Below are positions 1 through 7,993 of a stretch of 31,335 nucleotides of DNA, piece by piece. The notes under the pieces were generated by a model. The model had not been told where the DNA came from. It saw only the letters and a program-made list of their open reading frames with translations, and searched no databases. Location: positions 1 to 31,335 of the forward strand of contig CAZKUN010000092.1 in the NCBI GenBank assembly GCA_964555935.1, written 5' to 3'. Both the position numbers and the translations under genes were made by a program. Every line of letters begins with the position of its first letter. Position 1 is the first letter of the stretch. This stretch comes from CAZKUN01 sp964555935 (GTDB lineage Bacteria > Armatimonadota > Zipacnadia > Zipacnadales > VGFC01).

Positions 1-2186
1 CCCAGACCCTTTTCGCACACGACCAACAGGTCTCGCGGGTCGTCGGCGCCGACGGCCTCGGCAGAGACCATCTTGTCACCCTTCTGCAGCTTCGGCCCCT
101 TCACGCCACGAGCCGTGCGTCCCATGGAGCGCACGCTCTGCTCGGTGAAGCGGATCGCCTTGCCTTGCTGCGTCGCGCAGACGATGTCCTGTTCGCCATT
201 GGTCCACAGCACCCAGTTCAGGGAGTCGCCCTCCTCGAGCCTGATGGCGTTGAGGCCTTTGGCCTTCAGCGGCGTATCGTAGGCCTTCAGTTCTGTCTTC
301 TTCAGGTACCCGCCTGTCGTCACCATGAACAGGTACCCGCCCGTGTCGAAGGACTCCACCGGGATCCACGCCGTTACCCGCTCGCGCGCTTCCAGCGGCA
401 ACAGGTTCACAATCGGCATGCCCTTGGCTTGGCGACTGGCCATCGGGATCTGATACGCCTTCAGCCGGTAGATGCGCCCCTGATCCGTGAAGAACAAGAT
501 CAGGTGGTGCGTCGTCGCGACGAAGATGTCCTGGATGCTGTCCTCTTCCTTCTTGCTGAGGGCCAGGACGCCTCGCCCGCCGCGACGCTGAGTGCGATAC
601 GTGCTGACGGGAAGCCGCTTGATGTACCCATCGCGCGTGATCGTGACACACATGTCATCCTGCGCGATTAAGTCCTCGACCGAGATGTCGTCGGCCTCGC
701 CCGGGATTATCTGCGTGCGGCGCTCGTCGGCGTGCTTGCGCTTGACCTCGCGAAGCTCGGTCTTGATGATCTCCGTCTGCCGTTCCCTCGAGGCCAGGAT
801 CTCTCTATAGTCGGTGATCGCCGCCTGCAGCTTCTCGTATTCCTTGGTCAGCTCGTCGTGACTCAACCGCGTGAGTTGGCCGAGCTGCATGTCCAGGATG
901 GCGTTCGCCTGGCGCTCGCTGAACTCCCACTTCTTCATCAACCCCTCGCGCGCTTCAGTACGGTTGTTGCTCGCGCGGATTAGGGCGATGAGGGCGTCGA
1001 TGTTGTCGATGGCCTTGAGCAGGCCCTCGACGATGTGCGCGCGTTCCTCGGCCTGACGGAGCAGGAAGCGCGTGCGGCGCTTGATGACCTCGTAGCGGTG
1101 GTCGAGGTAATGCTGCAGGAGGTCCTTGACAGTACACCGACGCGGCACGAGCGTCCCGCCAATCGGGACCAACGCCAACATGTTGGCGCTAAAGGTCGTG
1201 CGGAGCATCGTGCGCTTGTAGATCTGGTTCAGCACCACATTCGGGTTCGCATCGCGGCGCAGCTCGATCACCAGACGCATGCCCTTGCGGTCCGTCTCGT
1301 CGCGGACGGCCGAGAGCCCGTCGATCTTCTTCTCATTGTGTAGCTTCGAGATCTGCTCGATGAGGCTGGCCTTCGCGACCTGAAACGGCACCTCTGTCAC
1401 GATGATCGCAAATCGATCGCGGCCAATCGGCTCGATTGTTGCCCGCCCTTGCATCACGACGGACCCGCGCCCCGTCTCGAAGTAGTCCTTCACGCCCTTC
1501 GAGCCGAGGATCATGCCGGCCGTCGGGAAGTCCGGACCTTTGATGTATTTCATCAGGTCCGTCGGCTCCATCTTGGAGTCGTCCAGCAGCGCGATGCACC
1601 CGTCAATCGTCTCGCCAAGATTGTGCGGCGGAATGTTCGTCGCCATCCCGACCGCGATGCCGCCAGTCCCATTGACCATCAGGTTCGGGAATCGTGCCGG
1701 CAGGTAGTTCGGCTCTTCGATAGACTCGTCGTAGTTCGGCTGCACGTCGACCGTCTTGTACTTCAGCTCATCGAGCAATTCGACGGCCGGGCGAGCCAGG
1801 CGCGCCTCCGTGTAACGCATCGCGCCAGGGGGGTCGCCATCGATGGATCCAAAGTTTCCGTGAGGATCGACCAGCGGGTAGCGCGCGTTGAAGTCCTGCG
1901 CCATGCGCGCGAGAGTCGGGTAGATGATCTCGCTGCCGTGAGGGTGGTACTTCGACTGGGTCTCACCGCAGATCCCCGCGCATTTCCTGTGCTGGACCGT
2001 GGGCCCCAGGTTCATGTCGTTCATCGCCACCAGAATGCGCCGCTGCGAGGGCTTCAGCCCATCGCGCACGTCGGGGAGCGCCCGCGCTACGATGACGGAA
2101 AGCGCAAACTGCATGAACGAGTCCGTCATCTCCTCCTCGATCGGAAGGGAGTCGATCTGCTGGATGTTGTCTCCGGCGTCTGCCAT
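1..2186 (-). CDS. gyrA: DNA gyrase subunit A (3' end outside window)
   Basis: Catalytic subunit of type IIA topoisomerase; with GyrB it introduces negative supercoils in the cytoplasm. About 728 residues are visible from ATG at 2186 (MADAGDNIQQIDSLP); the C-terminal end lies beyond position 1. The breakage-reunion domain shows VIVARALPDVRDGLKPSQRR, YHPHG and GNFGSIDGD, and the active-site Tyr is Tyr125 in AMRYTE (codon 1812-1814). The GyrA box QRRGGRG is at about residues 533-539 (570-590). This marks it as gyrase rather than topoisomerase IV and starts the DNA-wrapping C-terminal pinwheel, which continues to the window edge (MGRTARGVKGPKL). It lies 91 nt after gyrB, in the usual gyrB-gyrA order. 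The residues aligned to E. coli Ser83 and Asp87 are Glu86 and Pro90, an unusual pair. Identification is secure. Confidence 0.97.
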   Translation of the reverse strand, partial: MADAGDNIQQIDSLPIEEEMTDSFMQFALSVIVARALPDVRDGLKPSQRRILVAMNDMNLGPTVQHRKCAGICGETQSKYHPHGSEIIYPTLARMAQDFNARYPLVDPHGNFGSIDGDPPGAMRYTEARLARPAVELLDELKYKTVDVQPNYDESIEEPNYLPARFPNLMVNGTGGIAVGMATNIPPHNLGETIDGCIALLDDSKMEPTDLMKYIKGPDFPTAGMILGSKGVKDYFETGRGSVVMQGRATIEPIGRDRFAIIVTEVPFQVAKASLIEQISKLHNEKKIDGLSAVRDETDRKGMRLVIELRRDANPNVVLNQIYKRTMLRTTFSANMLALVPIGGTLVPRRCTVKDLLQHYLDHRYEVIKRRTRFLLRQAEERAHIVEGLLKAIDNIDALIALIRASNNRTEAREGLMKKWEFSERQANAILDMQLGQLTRLSHDELTKEYEKLQAAITDYREILASRERQTEIIKTELREVKRKHADERRTQIIPGEADDISVEDLIAQDDMCVTITRDGYIKRLPVSTYRTQRRGGRGVLALSKKEEDSIQDIFVATTHHLILFFTDQGRIYRLKAYQIPMASRQAKGMPIVNLLPLEARERVTAWIPVESFDTGGYLFMVTTGGYLKKTELKAYDTPLKAKGLNAIRLEEGDSLNWVLWTNGEQDIVCATQQGKAIRFTEQSVRSMGRTARGVKGPKLQKGDKMVSAEAVGADDPRDLLVVCEKGL

Positions 2187-2220
2187 GTGGTGTCACCTTA
2201 CCAAGTGAATGCACAAACGT

Positions 2221-2244
2221 GGGGACGGACGTGAGTCCGTCCCC
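2221..2244. repeat. Perfect 10-bp stem hairpin between gyrB and gyrA
   Basis: GGGGACGGAC and GTCCGTCCCC flank a GTGA loop, which is a GNRA-type tetraloop. It sits in the 91-nt gap between the gyrB stop and the gyrA start. No T-run follows on either strand, so it is more likely an RNA-stability or processing element, or a REP-like palindrome, than a complete intrinsic terminator. Confidence 0.6.
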
Positions 2245-2277
2245 ATTAGCGTTAATCCGAATGATGCGACGCTGCGA

Positions 2278-4257
2278 CTACGCCCACAGGTCGAGGTCCT
2301 TGGTCTCTTTCGCGTGCTGCGCGATCCAGTTGCGACGGGGCTCAACCTTCGGTCCGTACGCGAGACTGATAACCCGGTCCGCCTCGACCACGTCATCCAT
2401 CGTCACCTGCAGGAGCACGCGGTTCTCGGGGTCCATCGTCGTGTCCGCGAGGTCTTCGGACTGCATCTCCGACAGACCCTTGAAGCGATACACGTTCGCC
2501 TTGCGCTTGCCGATCTTCTCCTGCAGCCCTTCGAGTTCCTGATCGTCCTGCGCGTAGTACGTGTCGCCCCCCGCCTTGATGCGGTACAACGGTGGACGCG
2601 CCACGTATACGTGTCCGTTGGTGATGAGCGGCTGCATGTAGCGGAAGAGAAACGCGATGATCAGCGTGCGGATGTGCGATCCGTCGACATCCGCGTCAGC
2701 CATGATGATGATCTTGTCGTAGCGCAACTTCTCCAGGTCGAAATGGCTGCCGTTGCCATTGCCGCTGACCGATTCCCCCTCTTCATCGACCTCGCCATTC
2801 TCGCTCTTGCTGAGGTCGATTCCAGTGCCAAACGCGGTGATCATCGCCCGGATCTCGTTGTTATCCAGTATCCGATCGAGGCGGTTCTTCTCGACGTTGA
2901 TAATCACGCCGCGCAACGGGAGAATGGCCTGGAAGCGCGCGTCGCGTGCCTGTTTCGCGTTGCCGCCCGCCGAGTCTCCCTCAACGAGGAACAGTTCGCT
3001 CTCGGAGCGGTCGCGCGATGAGCAGTCCCAGAGCTTGCCCGGCATGCCCGCCGACTCCAGCGCGCTCTTGCGAACCGTCTCGGCCGCGCGCTTTGCCGCG
3101 TCGCGAGCGCGAGCGGCCATAATGGCTTTGTTGACGATCGCCCGAGCAATCCGCGGGTTCTCATCGAAGTACTGTTGAAGCTGCTCGTAAGTGACCGAGT
3201 AGACGATGCCCTGGACTTCGCTGTTGCCGAGTTTCGTCTTCGTCTGACCCTCGAACTGCGGGTTCAGGACCTTGGTGCTGAGGATAGCTCGGATACCCTC
3301 CATGACCTCCGAGCCCTCGAACCGCCGGTCCGCCTTGCGCTCTTCCTTGAGCAGTCCCGATTTGAACGCGTAGTCATTAATTACTTTCGTCAGCGCCGAG
3401 CGGAAACCGGTAACGTGCGTGCCGCCCTCAGTCGTGTTGATCGCGTTGACATACGAGAAGACCTCATCGTCGTAGCGGCTCGTATACTGAATCGCGACCT
3501 CGACCTCAGTGTCCTCGCGCGTCGCCGTGAAATACACCGGCTTGTGGATCGTCTCGTGGGCTTCGTTGACGTACTGCACGTACTCGAGGATGCCACCCTT
3601 GTGGTAGAAAACCTCTTCCTGTTCCTTGCCCTCGCGCTCGTCTCGAATCGTGATCTTCACGCCGCCGGCCAGGAAACTCAGCTCCCGAAGTCGCCGCGCC
3701 AGTCGCTCGTAGATGAACTCAACCGTGTTGAAAATCTCCGCATCCGGGTAGAAGATGACCTTCGTCCCGGTCTTATTGGTCTTCTTGCCCTTCTCCAATT
3801 CGCCGTCGGGCTTGCCGCGAGTGAAGGACATCGAGTGAACGTGGCCCTCGCGGCTAACCTCGACGATGCACTTCTCGCTGAGAGCGTTGGTGCAGGAGAC
3901 GCCAACGCCGTGCAGGCCGCCCGAGACCTTGTAGACCCCGCTGTCGAACTTTGCCCCGGCGTGAAGCGTCGTCATGACGACCTCGACGGCCGAGCGCTTC
4001 TCCGTCGGGTGCATGCCGACAGGAATCCCGCTGCCGTCGTCGGTGACGGCGCAACTGCCATCGGCCTGGATGACGAGTTCGATGTTGTTACAGTTGCCCG
4101 CGAAATACTCGTCGATCGAGTTGTCGATGACCTCGAACGCAATGTGGTGCAGACCTGATTCACTGGTCGAGCCGATGTACATCGCCGGGCGGCGACGAAC
4201 GGCCTCGAGACCCTTCAGAACTTTGATCTGCTCGGCTCCGTATATTGGCTGGGCCAT
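2278..4257 (-). CDS. gyrB: DNA gyrase subunit B
   Basis: ATPase subunit of gyrase, 659 aa. The GHKL ATP-binding domain shows EVIDNSIDE (Asn46), DDGSGIPVG (Asp73 region) and GGLHGVGVS (about 113-121). The transducer domain has the QTKTKLG lysine motif (about 338-344). The TOPRIM domain shows EGDSAGG (426-432) and DADVDGSHI (521-529), and the C-terminal tail ends ..KDLDLWA. It lacks the roughly 170-residue insert of E. coli GyrB, so it is the short bacterial form. An acidic, Gly/Ser/Asn-rich insertion (about residues 483-505) lies within TOPRIM, between the RAMITAFGTGI segment and the LRYDKIIIMADAD strand. The ATG at 4257 opens directly into the conserved YGAEQIKVLKGLEAVR N-terminus. It is the first gene of a gyrB-gyrA unit with its own promoter at about 4491-4519. 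Confidence 0.98.
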   Translation of the reverse strand: MAQPIYGAEQIKVLKGLEAVRRRPAMYIGSTSESGLHHIAFEVIDNSIDEYFAGNCNNIELVIQADGSCAVTDDGSGIPVGMHPTEKRSAVEVVMTTLHAGAKFDSGVYKVSGGLHGVGVSCTNALSEKCIVEVSREGHVHSMSFTRGKPDGELEKGKKTNKTGTKVIFYPDAEIFNTVEFIYERLARRLRELSFLAGGVKITIRDEREGKEQEEVFYHKGGILEYVQYVNEAHETIHKPVYFTATREDTEVEVAIQYTSRYDDEVFSYVNAINTTEGGTHVTGFRSALTKVINDYAFKSGLLKEERKADRRFEGSEVMEGIRAILSTKVLNPQFEGQTKTKLGNSEVQGIVYSVTYEQLQQYFDENPRIARAIVNKAIMAARARDAAKRAAETVRKSALESAGMPGKLWDCSSRDRSESELFLVEGDSAGGNAKQARDARFQAILPLRGVIINVEKNRLDRILDNNEIRAMITAFGTGIDLSKSENGEVDEEGESVSGNGNGSHFDLEKLRYDKIIIMADADVDGSHIRTLIIAFLFRYMQPLITNGHVYVARPPLYRIKAGGDTYYAQDDQELEGLQEKIGKRKANVYRFKGLSEMQSEDLADTTMDPENRVLLQVTMDDVVEADRVISLAYGPKVEPRRNWIAQHAKETKDLDLWA

Positions 4258-4490
4258 GGGTTGCCGCTACCTCTATTGGGGTATTCTCATGCCGCATTAG
4301 AACGACGCCACGTAGATCGGCGGATACTAGACGCGGGTCACAACGGGAATGACGCTTATTTGCAGGTGGCCATCGGCCGGAGAATCCGACCGCGACTCCC
4401 CTTGCTGATGGGGTCTGAAATCCGGGGTAGATCCGGTGCGAATGGCCCGTCTACTAACGCCTCATCTACCTCACCCAAACCAGCCCCTTA

Positions 4491-4519
4491 ATCATAGCAT
4501 ATCAGGACCCGAAAGTCAA
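4491..4519 (-). promoter_or_regulatory. Sigma70-type promoter for gyrB-gyrA
   Basis: Reading leftward, the -35 is TTGACT (4519-4514), then a 17-bp spacer, then the -10 TATGAT (4496-4491). Both hexamers match consensus at 5 of 6 positions and the spacing is optimal. The start of transcription would be near 4484, giving a leader of about 225 nt before the gyrB ATG. Confidence 0.7.
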
Positions 4520-4741
4520 TGATTCCGGCGGATTTGGCGGGTTCTCCGCCGAATCTGTCATCGCCGTGTGTGGCGCAAGGTATCCACCCAGATATCGCAC
4601 CTTTCGAAACCGCTGTACGGGGCTCTCAGACCCATCTACGAAGCGCTCTGAATTGCCCTCGAATCCGCCAGTCCGAATCAGCACAATCCGTGCCCGATTC
4701 TGAGCCGCGAGGAGGACTATTGTGCCCCTGCGGGAAATGCC

Positions 4742-4772
4742 GCCCGGCGGGCCTCGAGAGGCCGTGCCGGGC
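4742..4772 (+). other. Compound hairpin in the leader of the oxidoreductase gene
   Basis: Outer arms GCCCGGC (4742-4748) and GCCGGGC (4766-4772) enclose inner arms GGCCTC and GAGGCC with a GA loop. It lies 58 nt before the ATG and could be a leader structure, but no anti-structure or start-site masking is evident. Confidence 0.35.
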
Positions 4773-4829
4773 TGTGCGTACCCCATGCTGACAGCGGCGA
4801 TCACATTCGCCGCAAGGAAGGTTTTTCCC

Positions 4830-5822
4830 ATGGCAAAAGACGTGATCCAAGTCGCTATGATCGGCTGCGGGGGCAACGCCCGGGGCCACATGAATCGCCT
4901 GCTGACTATCGATGGTGTTGAGGTCGTCGGCTTGTGCGATCCGGCGGAGGCCGCGGTCGAGGCTGCTAAAGCCATCGAAGGTCTCGCTGACGTCCCCTCG
5001 TTTGCGTCGCACGCAGAGATGCTCGCGGCGGTCGAGTGCGACGCCATAGAGATCTCGACGCCCCACACGCAGCACACCGACCAGATCCTGGACTCCCTTG
5101 CGGCCGGCAAACACGTCATGTGCGAGAAGCCGCTTGTCTGCACCGTTGATGACTGCCACAAGGTCATCGCCGCCGGCAATGACAGCGGCAACATCTTCAT
5201 GACCGCCTACCAGCGCCACTTCCAGGCGCCCTATCGCTACTGCCGCGAGGTCATCGGGTCCGGGCGGCTCGGCAAAGTCAACTTCACTAGCTGCCTGCAG
5301 AGCCAGAACTGGTACCGCGGTCAGGTCGGTGGCGGCACGTGGCGCAGCAAACTCGCGCTCAGCGGCGGCGGCCAGCTCAACGACTCCGGCAGCCACCTGC
5401 TCGATATCATGATGTGGATGACCGGCCAGCAGCCTGCCGAGGTCTTCGCCCACATCGACAACCTGGGCGCGGAGATCGACATCCTCACATCGATGAGTTG
5501 CCGGTGCGAGAGCGGCGCGCTGATGAACTTCAGCGTGGTCGGCCACGCGGTGAACTTCTTCGAGGAGATCACTCTCTGGCTCGAGGACGGGACGCTGGCG
5601 ATCCGCGGCAACGACGTCTGGGAGTGGGATGGCGGTCAGGAGCACAAGGTCGTGCCTCAGGAAGAGCTGGGTCGAACATGGAGCCCGGACGATAACTTCA
5701 TCGCATCGATCCGCGGTGAGGAAGAGCCCCAGACTCCGCCCGTTGAGTTCCTCAAGGTCATCCAGCTCACCGACGCGGCGTGGACGGCCGGCTACACTGG
5801 CCACCCCGCTATGGTGGTGTAA
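4830..5822 (+). CDS. Gfo/Idh/MocA-family NAD(P)-dependent oxidoreductase
   Basis: Predicted cytoplasmic sugar or polyol dehydrogenase, 330 aa. The N-terminal Rossmann domain has the dinucleotide-binding motif IGCGGNARGH (about 11-20) and the family EKP motif in HVMCEKPL (Lys100, Pro101). The C-terminal alpha/beta domain has GGGQLNDSGSHLLDIMMW, the usual substrate-binding D..SH..D segment. No signal peptide is present. ATG 4830 was chosen because AAGGAAGG ends 8 nt upstream and the Rossmann strand follows within six residues; the frame is open further upstream but without family sequence. It appears monocistronic, ending in a strong hairpin (5856-5889). Members oxidise inositols, aminosugars and glycosides, including C3 oxidation of glycosides. 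The substrate cannot be read from sequence. Confidence 0.92.
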   Translation: MAKDVIQVAMIGCGGNARGHMNRLLTIDGVEVVGLCDPAEAAVEAAKAIEGLADVPSFASHAEMLAAVECDAIEISTPHTQHTDQILDSLAAGKHVMCEKPLVCTVDDCHKVIAAGNDSGNIFMTAYQRHFQAPYRYCREVIGSGRLGKVNFTSCLQSQNWYRGQVGGGTWRSKLALSGGGQLNDSGSHLLDIMMWMTGQQPAEVFAHIDNLGAEIDILTSMSCRCESGALMNFSVVGHAVNFFEEITLWLEDGTLAIRGNDVWEWDGGQEHKVVPQEELGRTWSPDDNFIASIRGEEEPQTPPVEFLKVIQLTDAAWTAGYTGHPAMVV

Positions 5823-5855
5823 TAACACCCGTACCCGCAACCACACACAACACAC

Positions 5856-5889
5856 GCGGCGGGCGCCTCGACAGAGAGGCGCCCGCCGC
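5856..5889. terminator. Bidirectional hairpin terminator between convergent genes
   Basis: A perfect 14-bp stem, GCGGCGGGCGCCTC and GAGGCGCCCGCCGC, encloses a 6-nt loop (GACAGA). It lies between the ends of the oxidoreductase (plus) and the acidic repeat protein (minus). There is no clear T-run, so termination efficiency is uncertain. Confidence 0.65.
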
Positions 5890-5911
5890 TGTCATGCATG
5901 GTTGTCGCCGG

Positions 5912-6346
5912 CTACTCCGTCGCGGCCTCGTCGGATGCCTCGTCCGCAGCTTCGTCGGTGGCCTCATCGCCAGCCTCGTCCGTAGCTTCGTCGCCAGCCT
6001 CGTCCGTAGCTTCGTCGGTGGCCTCGTCGCCAGTCTCGTCAGTGGCTTCGTCGGTGGCCTCGTCACCGGTCTCGTCGGTGGCCTCGTCACCAGCGTCGTC
6101 AGTCGTGTCAGTGCCTTCGCTGCCTTCACCGCCGGGACCCATCTTCCCGTCGCCCATACCCGGCATCGTGCCCTCGCCACCGGGACCCATCTTGCCGCCG
6201 CCGCCCATGCCTGGCATCGTGCCCTCGCCCTCGCCCTCCATGGGCTGCTTCTTCACCTTGGTCATCTGGAACATCACGGCCGCCGCCACTACTATCACGA
6301 TAATAATGACGATCGCCGCCACGGCTGGGCCAACGCTCTTCTTCAT
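5912..6346 (-). CDS. Membrane-anchored protein with MPGMG and DEATDE repeats
   Basis: Not a recognised family. 144 aa. Start ATG 6346 is preceded by a GGGGG Shine-Dalgarno-like run; it gives MKKSVGPAVAAI, then one strong N-terminal membrane helix (about residues 6-26, mostly Val/Ile/Ala). After a short basic stretch (TKVKKQP) comes a Gly/Met-rich region with repeated GTMPGMG..KMGPGGEG units (about 42-75). The tail of about 60 residues is built of DEATDE, DETG and DEAG units and ends DEAATE. The tail is very acidic, has no Cys, aromatic or basic residues, and should be extended or disordered. Orientation is probably N-in with the acidic tail outside the membrane. Roles such as cation binding, a surface spacer or a chaperone-like tail are guesses. 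The repetitive DNA may vary in copy number. Confidence 0.7.
   Translation of the reverse strand: MKKSVGPAVAAIVIIIVIVVAAAVMFQMTKVKKQPMEGEGEGTMPGMGGGGKMGPGGEGTMPGMGDGKMGPGGEGSEGTDTTDDAGDEATDETGDEATDEATDETGDEATDEATDEAGDEATDEAGDEATDEAADEASDEAATE
5915..6120. repeat. Degenerate tandem repeat coding for DEATDE units
   Basis: The plus strand repeats near-identical 9-18-nt units (GCCTCGTCGGTGGCTTCGTC and variants) for about 200 nt. They are the in-frame code for the acidic tail of the gene at 5912-6346. Unit length is a multiple of three, so copy-number change would keep the frame. Confidence 0.8.
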
Positions 6347-6595
6347 CGAATTTACCCCCGATAGATTCTGTGGGATGGTTCGCGGGCCCACCGGCCGCCG
6401 ATGCGAGCCAGAGCGGAGCCCCGTTACAGGTACTGCTGGTGAGCGCGGAAAGCCGGCCGCCCGAGAAACATGGGGAGTCGCCGCGGTCTAAACCCGTATT
6501 CGGTGCCGACGATGAACTGACCTTCACTGTCGGGGAGGGCACGAAGCCATGGAACAGGAATCATGTCGGTCGGCACCATGCCGAAGGAGACCGTC

Positions 6596-7984
6596 ATGAG
6601 CGTATTGCTGATCCACCCGCCCCAGGTTGGACACGTGGGGCTGCAGAATCTGGCCCTGGTCGAGCCGCTAGCCGTCGAGCGCCTTGCCGCCGCCGCGCCT
6701 GGGCATCGCGTCGAGATCCTCGACATGCGGTTAGACGCCGACCTTGAGAGTGCCCTCGACCGAGCCGAACCGAGCCTGGTGGGGATCACGTGCCCTTTTA
6801 CCACGCAGATCAACGAGACGCTTCGCTTGGCGGGGTGCGTCAGATCCGCGCGACCCGACGCGAGGGTGCTAGTCGGCGGGCATCACGCAACGCTTCGACC
6901 CCAGGATTTCGCCGCGGCGGACGTGGACGGGGTAGTTGTCGGTGAGGGCGAGTTGACGTTCCCCGAAGTCGCCGATTGCATCGTCTCAGATGGAGACCTG
7001 GCGCGCGTGCCCGGTCTCGTGCTGAACACCGAGGACGGCCAGCAGTGCACGGCCCAGCGCGAGCCCGTGGCCGATCTGGACACGCTCCCCGTCCCCGCGC
7101 GGGACCTGACCGCGAAGTGGCGAAGCGAGTACTACTGGATGAACCAGTCGCCGCACGCGCTGGTCGAGACGTCTCGCGGGTGCCCGCACCGATGCAACTT
7201 CTGCAGCGTCTGGCAGTTCCACGGGCCTGCCGTCAGACATCAGTCGCCCGAGCGCGTCGCCGACGAGATCGCAGCCGTCGATGAGAAGTATGTCTTCCTG
7301 ACCGACGATAACTTCCTGCTGAGCGTCTCGCGAGCGCGGCGGGCGGCGGAGATCATCCGCGACCGCGGCATCCGCAAGGAGTACACCTTCCAGGCGCGCA
7401 CGGACACCATCGCGAAGCATCCTGATCTCATAGAGCAGTGGCGCGACATTGGCCTCGTCTGCGTGTTTCTGGGGCTGGAGAAGGCCAGCACGGAGGGCCT
7501 GGAAGATCTCGACAAGCGCAACACGCTCGAAAACAACGAGGAAGCCATCGACGTGCTGAAGCGCCTCGGGATTGGCTTCACGGGCAACTTCATCGCCGAC
7601 CCCGACTGGGAGCCGGCGGACTTCGCCGAGCTGGCCGAGTATGTCTCCAAGCGCGAGTTGTTCAACTCATCATTCTCGGTCCTCACGCCACTACCGGGCA
7701 CGATCCTCTTCGACGAGATGGAGGACCAAATCACAACTCGTGACTGGGAACGGTTCGATCTGTGGCACTCGGTATTGCCCACGCGCTTGCCGGCGGAGCA
7801 GTTCTACGCCGAGTTCGCCGGTCTTTGGCGCGCAGCGGCGGCCGCGACGCCTAAGAGCACGCGTCGACGGCGGATCTGGCGCGGCCTGTGGCAGCTCATA
7901 ACCGGCCAGGCAAACCTCAAGCATGCGAAGCGAATTGGTGAGGCCCTGAGGGAGCTGAGAGACTCGGCAAGCTACCTGAAGTGA
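6596..7984 (+). CDS. B12-binding-domain radical SAM protein
   Basis: 462 aa. The N-terminal Rossmann-like domain resembles the B12-binding fold (LLIHPPQ, PSLVGITCPF, VLVGGHHATL, VVVGEGELTF; residues 1-130). It has no DxHxxG motif, so any cobalamin would be bound base-off without a His ligand. The radical SAM core starts with TSRGCPHRCNFCSVW; Cys196, Cys200 and Cys203 form the CxxxCxxC [4Fe-4S] site that cleaves S-adenosylmethionine. It is followed by TDDNFL and FLGLEKAS barrel strands. Family members are methylases or act in lipid and natural-product tailoring; the substrate here is unknown. ATG 6596 was chosen over an upstream in-frame ATG (6563) because AAGGAG lies at proper spacing. Archease follows within 10 nt, so the two are probably co-translated. 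Confidence 0.9.
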   Translation: MSVLLIHPPQVGHVGLQNLALVEPLAVERLAAAAPGHRVEILDMRLDADLESALDRAEPSLVGITCPFTTQINETLRLAGCVRSARPDARVLVGGHHATLRPQDFAAADVDGVVVGEGELTFPEVADCIVSDGDLARVPGLVLNTEDGQQCTAQREPVADLDTLPVPARDLTAKWRSEYYWMNQSPHALVETSRGCPHRCNFCSVWQFHGPAVRHQSPERVADEIAAVDEKYVFLTDDNFLLSVSRARRAAEIIRDRGIRKEYTFQARTDTIAKHPDLIEQWRDIGLVCVFLGLEKASTEGLEDLDKRNTLENNEEAIDVLKRLGIGFTGNFIADPDWEPADFAELAEYVSKRELFNSSFSVLTPLPGTILFDEMEDQITTRDWERFDLWHSVLPTRLPAEQFYAEFAGLWRAAAAATPKSTRRRRIWRGLWQLITGQANLKHAKRIGEALRELRDSASYLK

Positions 7985-7993
7985 ACCGTGACC

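Larger units (their letters stand above)
4258..4829. other. Divergent intergenic region between gyrB and an oxidoreductase
   Basis: These 572 nt contain no convincing gene. They hold the leftward gyrB promoter (4491-4519), its predicted leader of about 225 nt, an imperfect hairpin at 4521-4555 (GATTCCGGCGGA and TCCGCCGAATC, one bulged C), and a compound hairpin at 4742-4772 close to the rightward gene. I do not see a clear promoter for the rightward gene. Confidence 0.6.

Noticed and set aside
1..2186. Topoisomerase IV subunit (parC) instead of gyrA
   Set aside because: A canonical GyrA box QRRGGRG and the gyrB-gyrA arrangement favour gyrase.
2209..3021. Open frame of 270 codons opposite gyrB
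   Set aside because: Antisense shadow of a secure gyrB; composition reflects the opposite-strand codons and shows no family motif.
4626..5855. Open frame of 409 codons opposite the first oxidoreductase
   Set aside because: High-GC antisense shadow; rich in Arg/Val/Asp/His with no domain pattern, while the plus-strand gene has full motifs and a Shine-Dalgarno sequence.
5915..6120. Possible CRISPR-like array
   Set aside because: The repeats are short, contiguous and in frame with a protein tail; there are no unique spacers.
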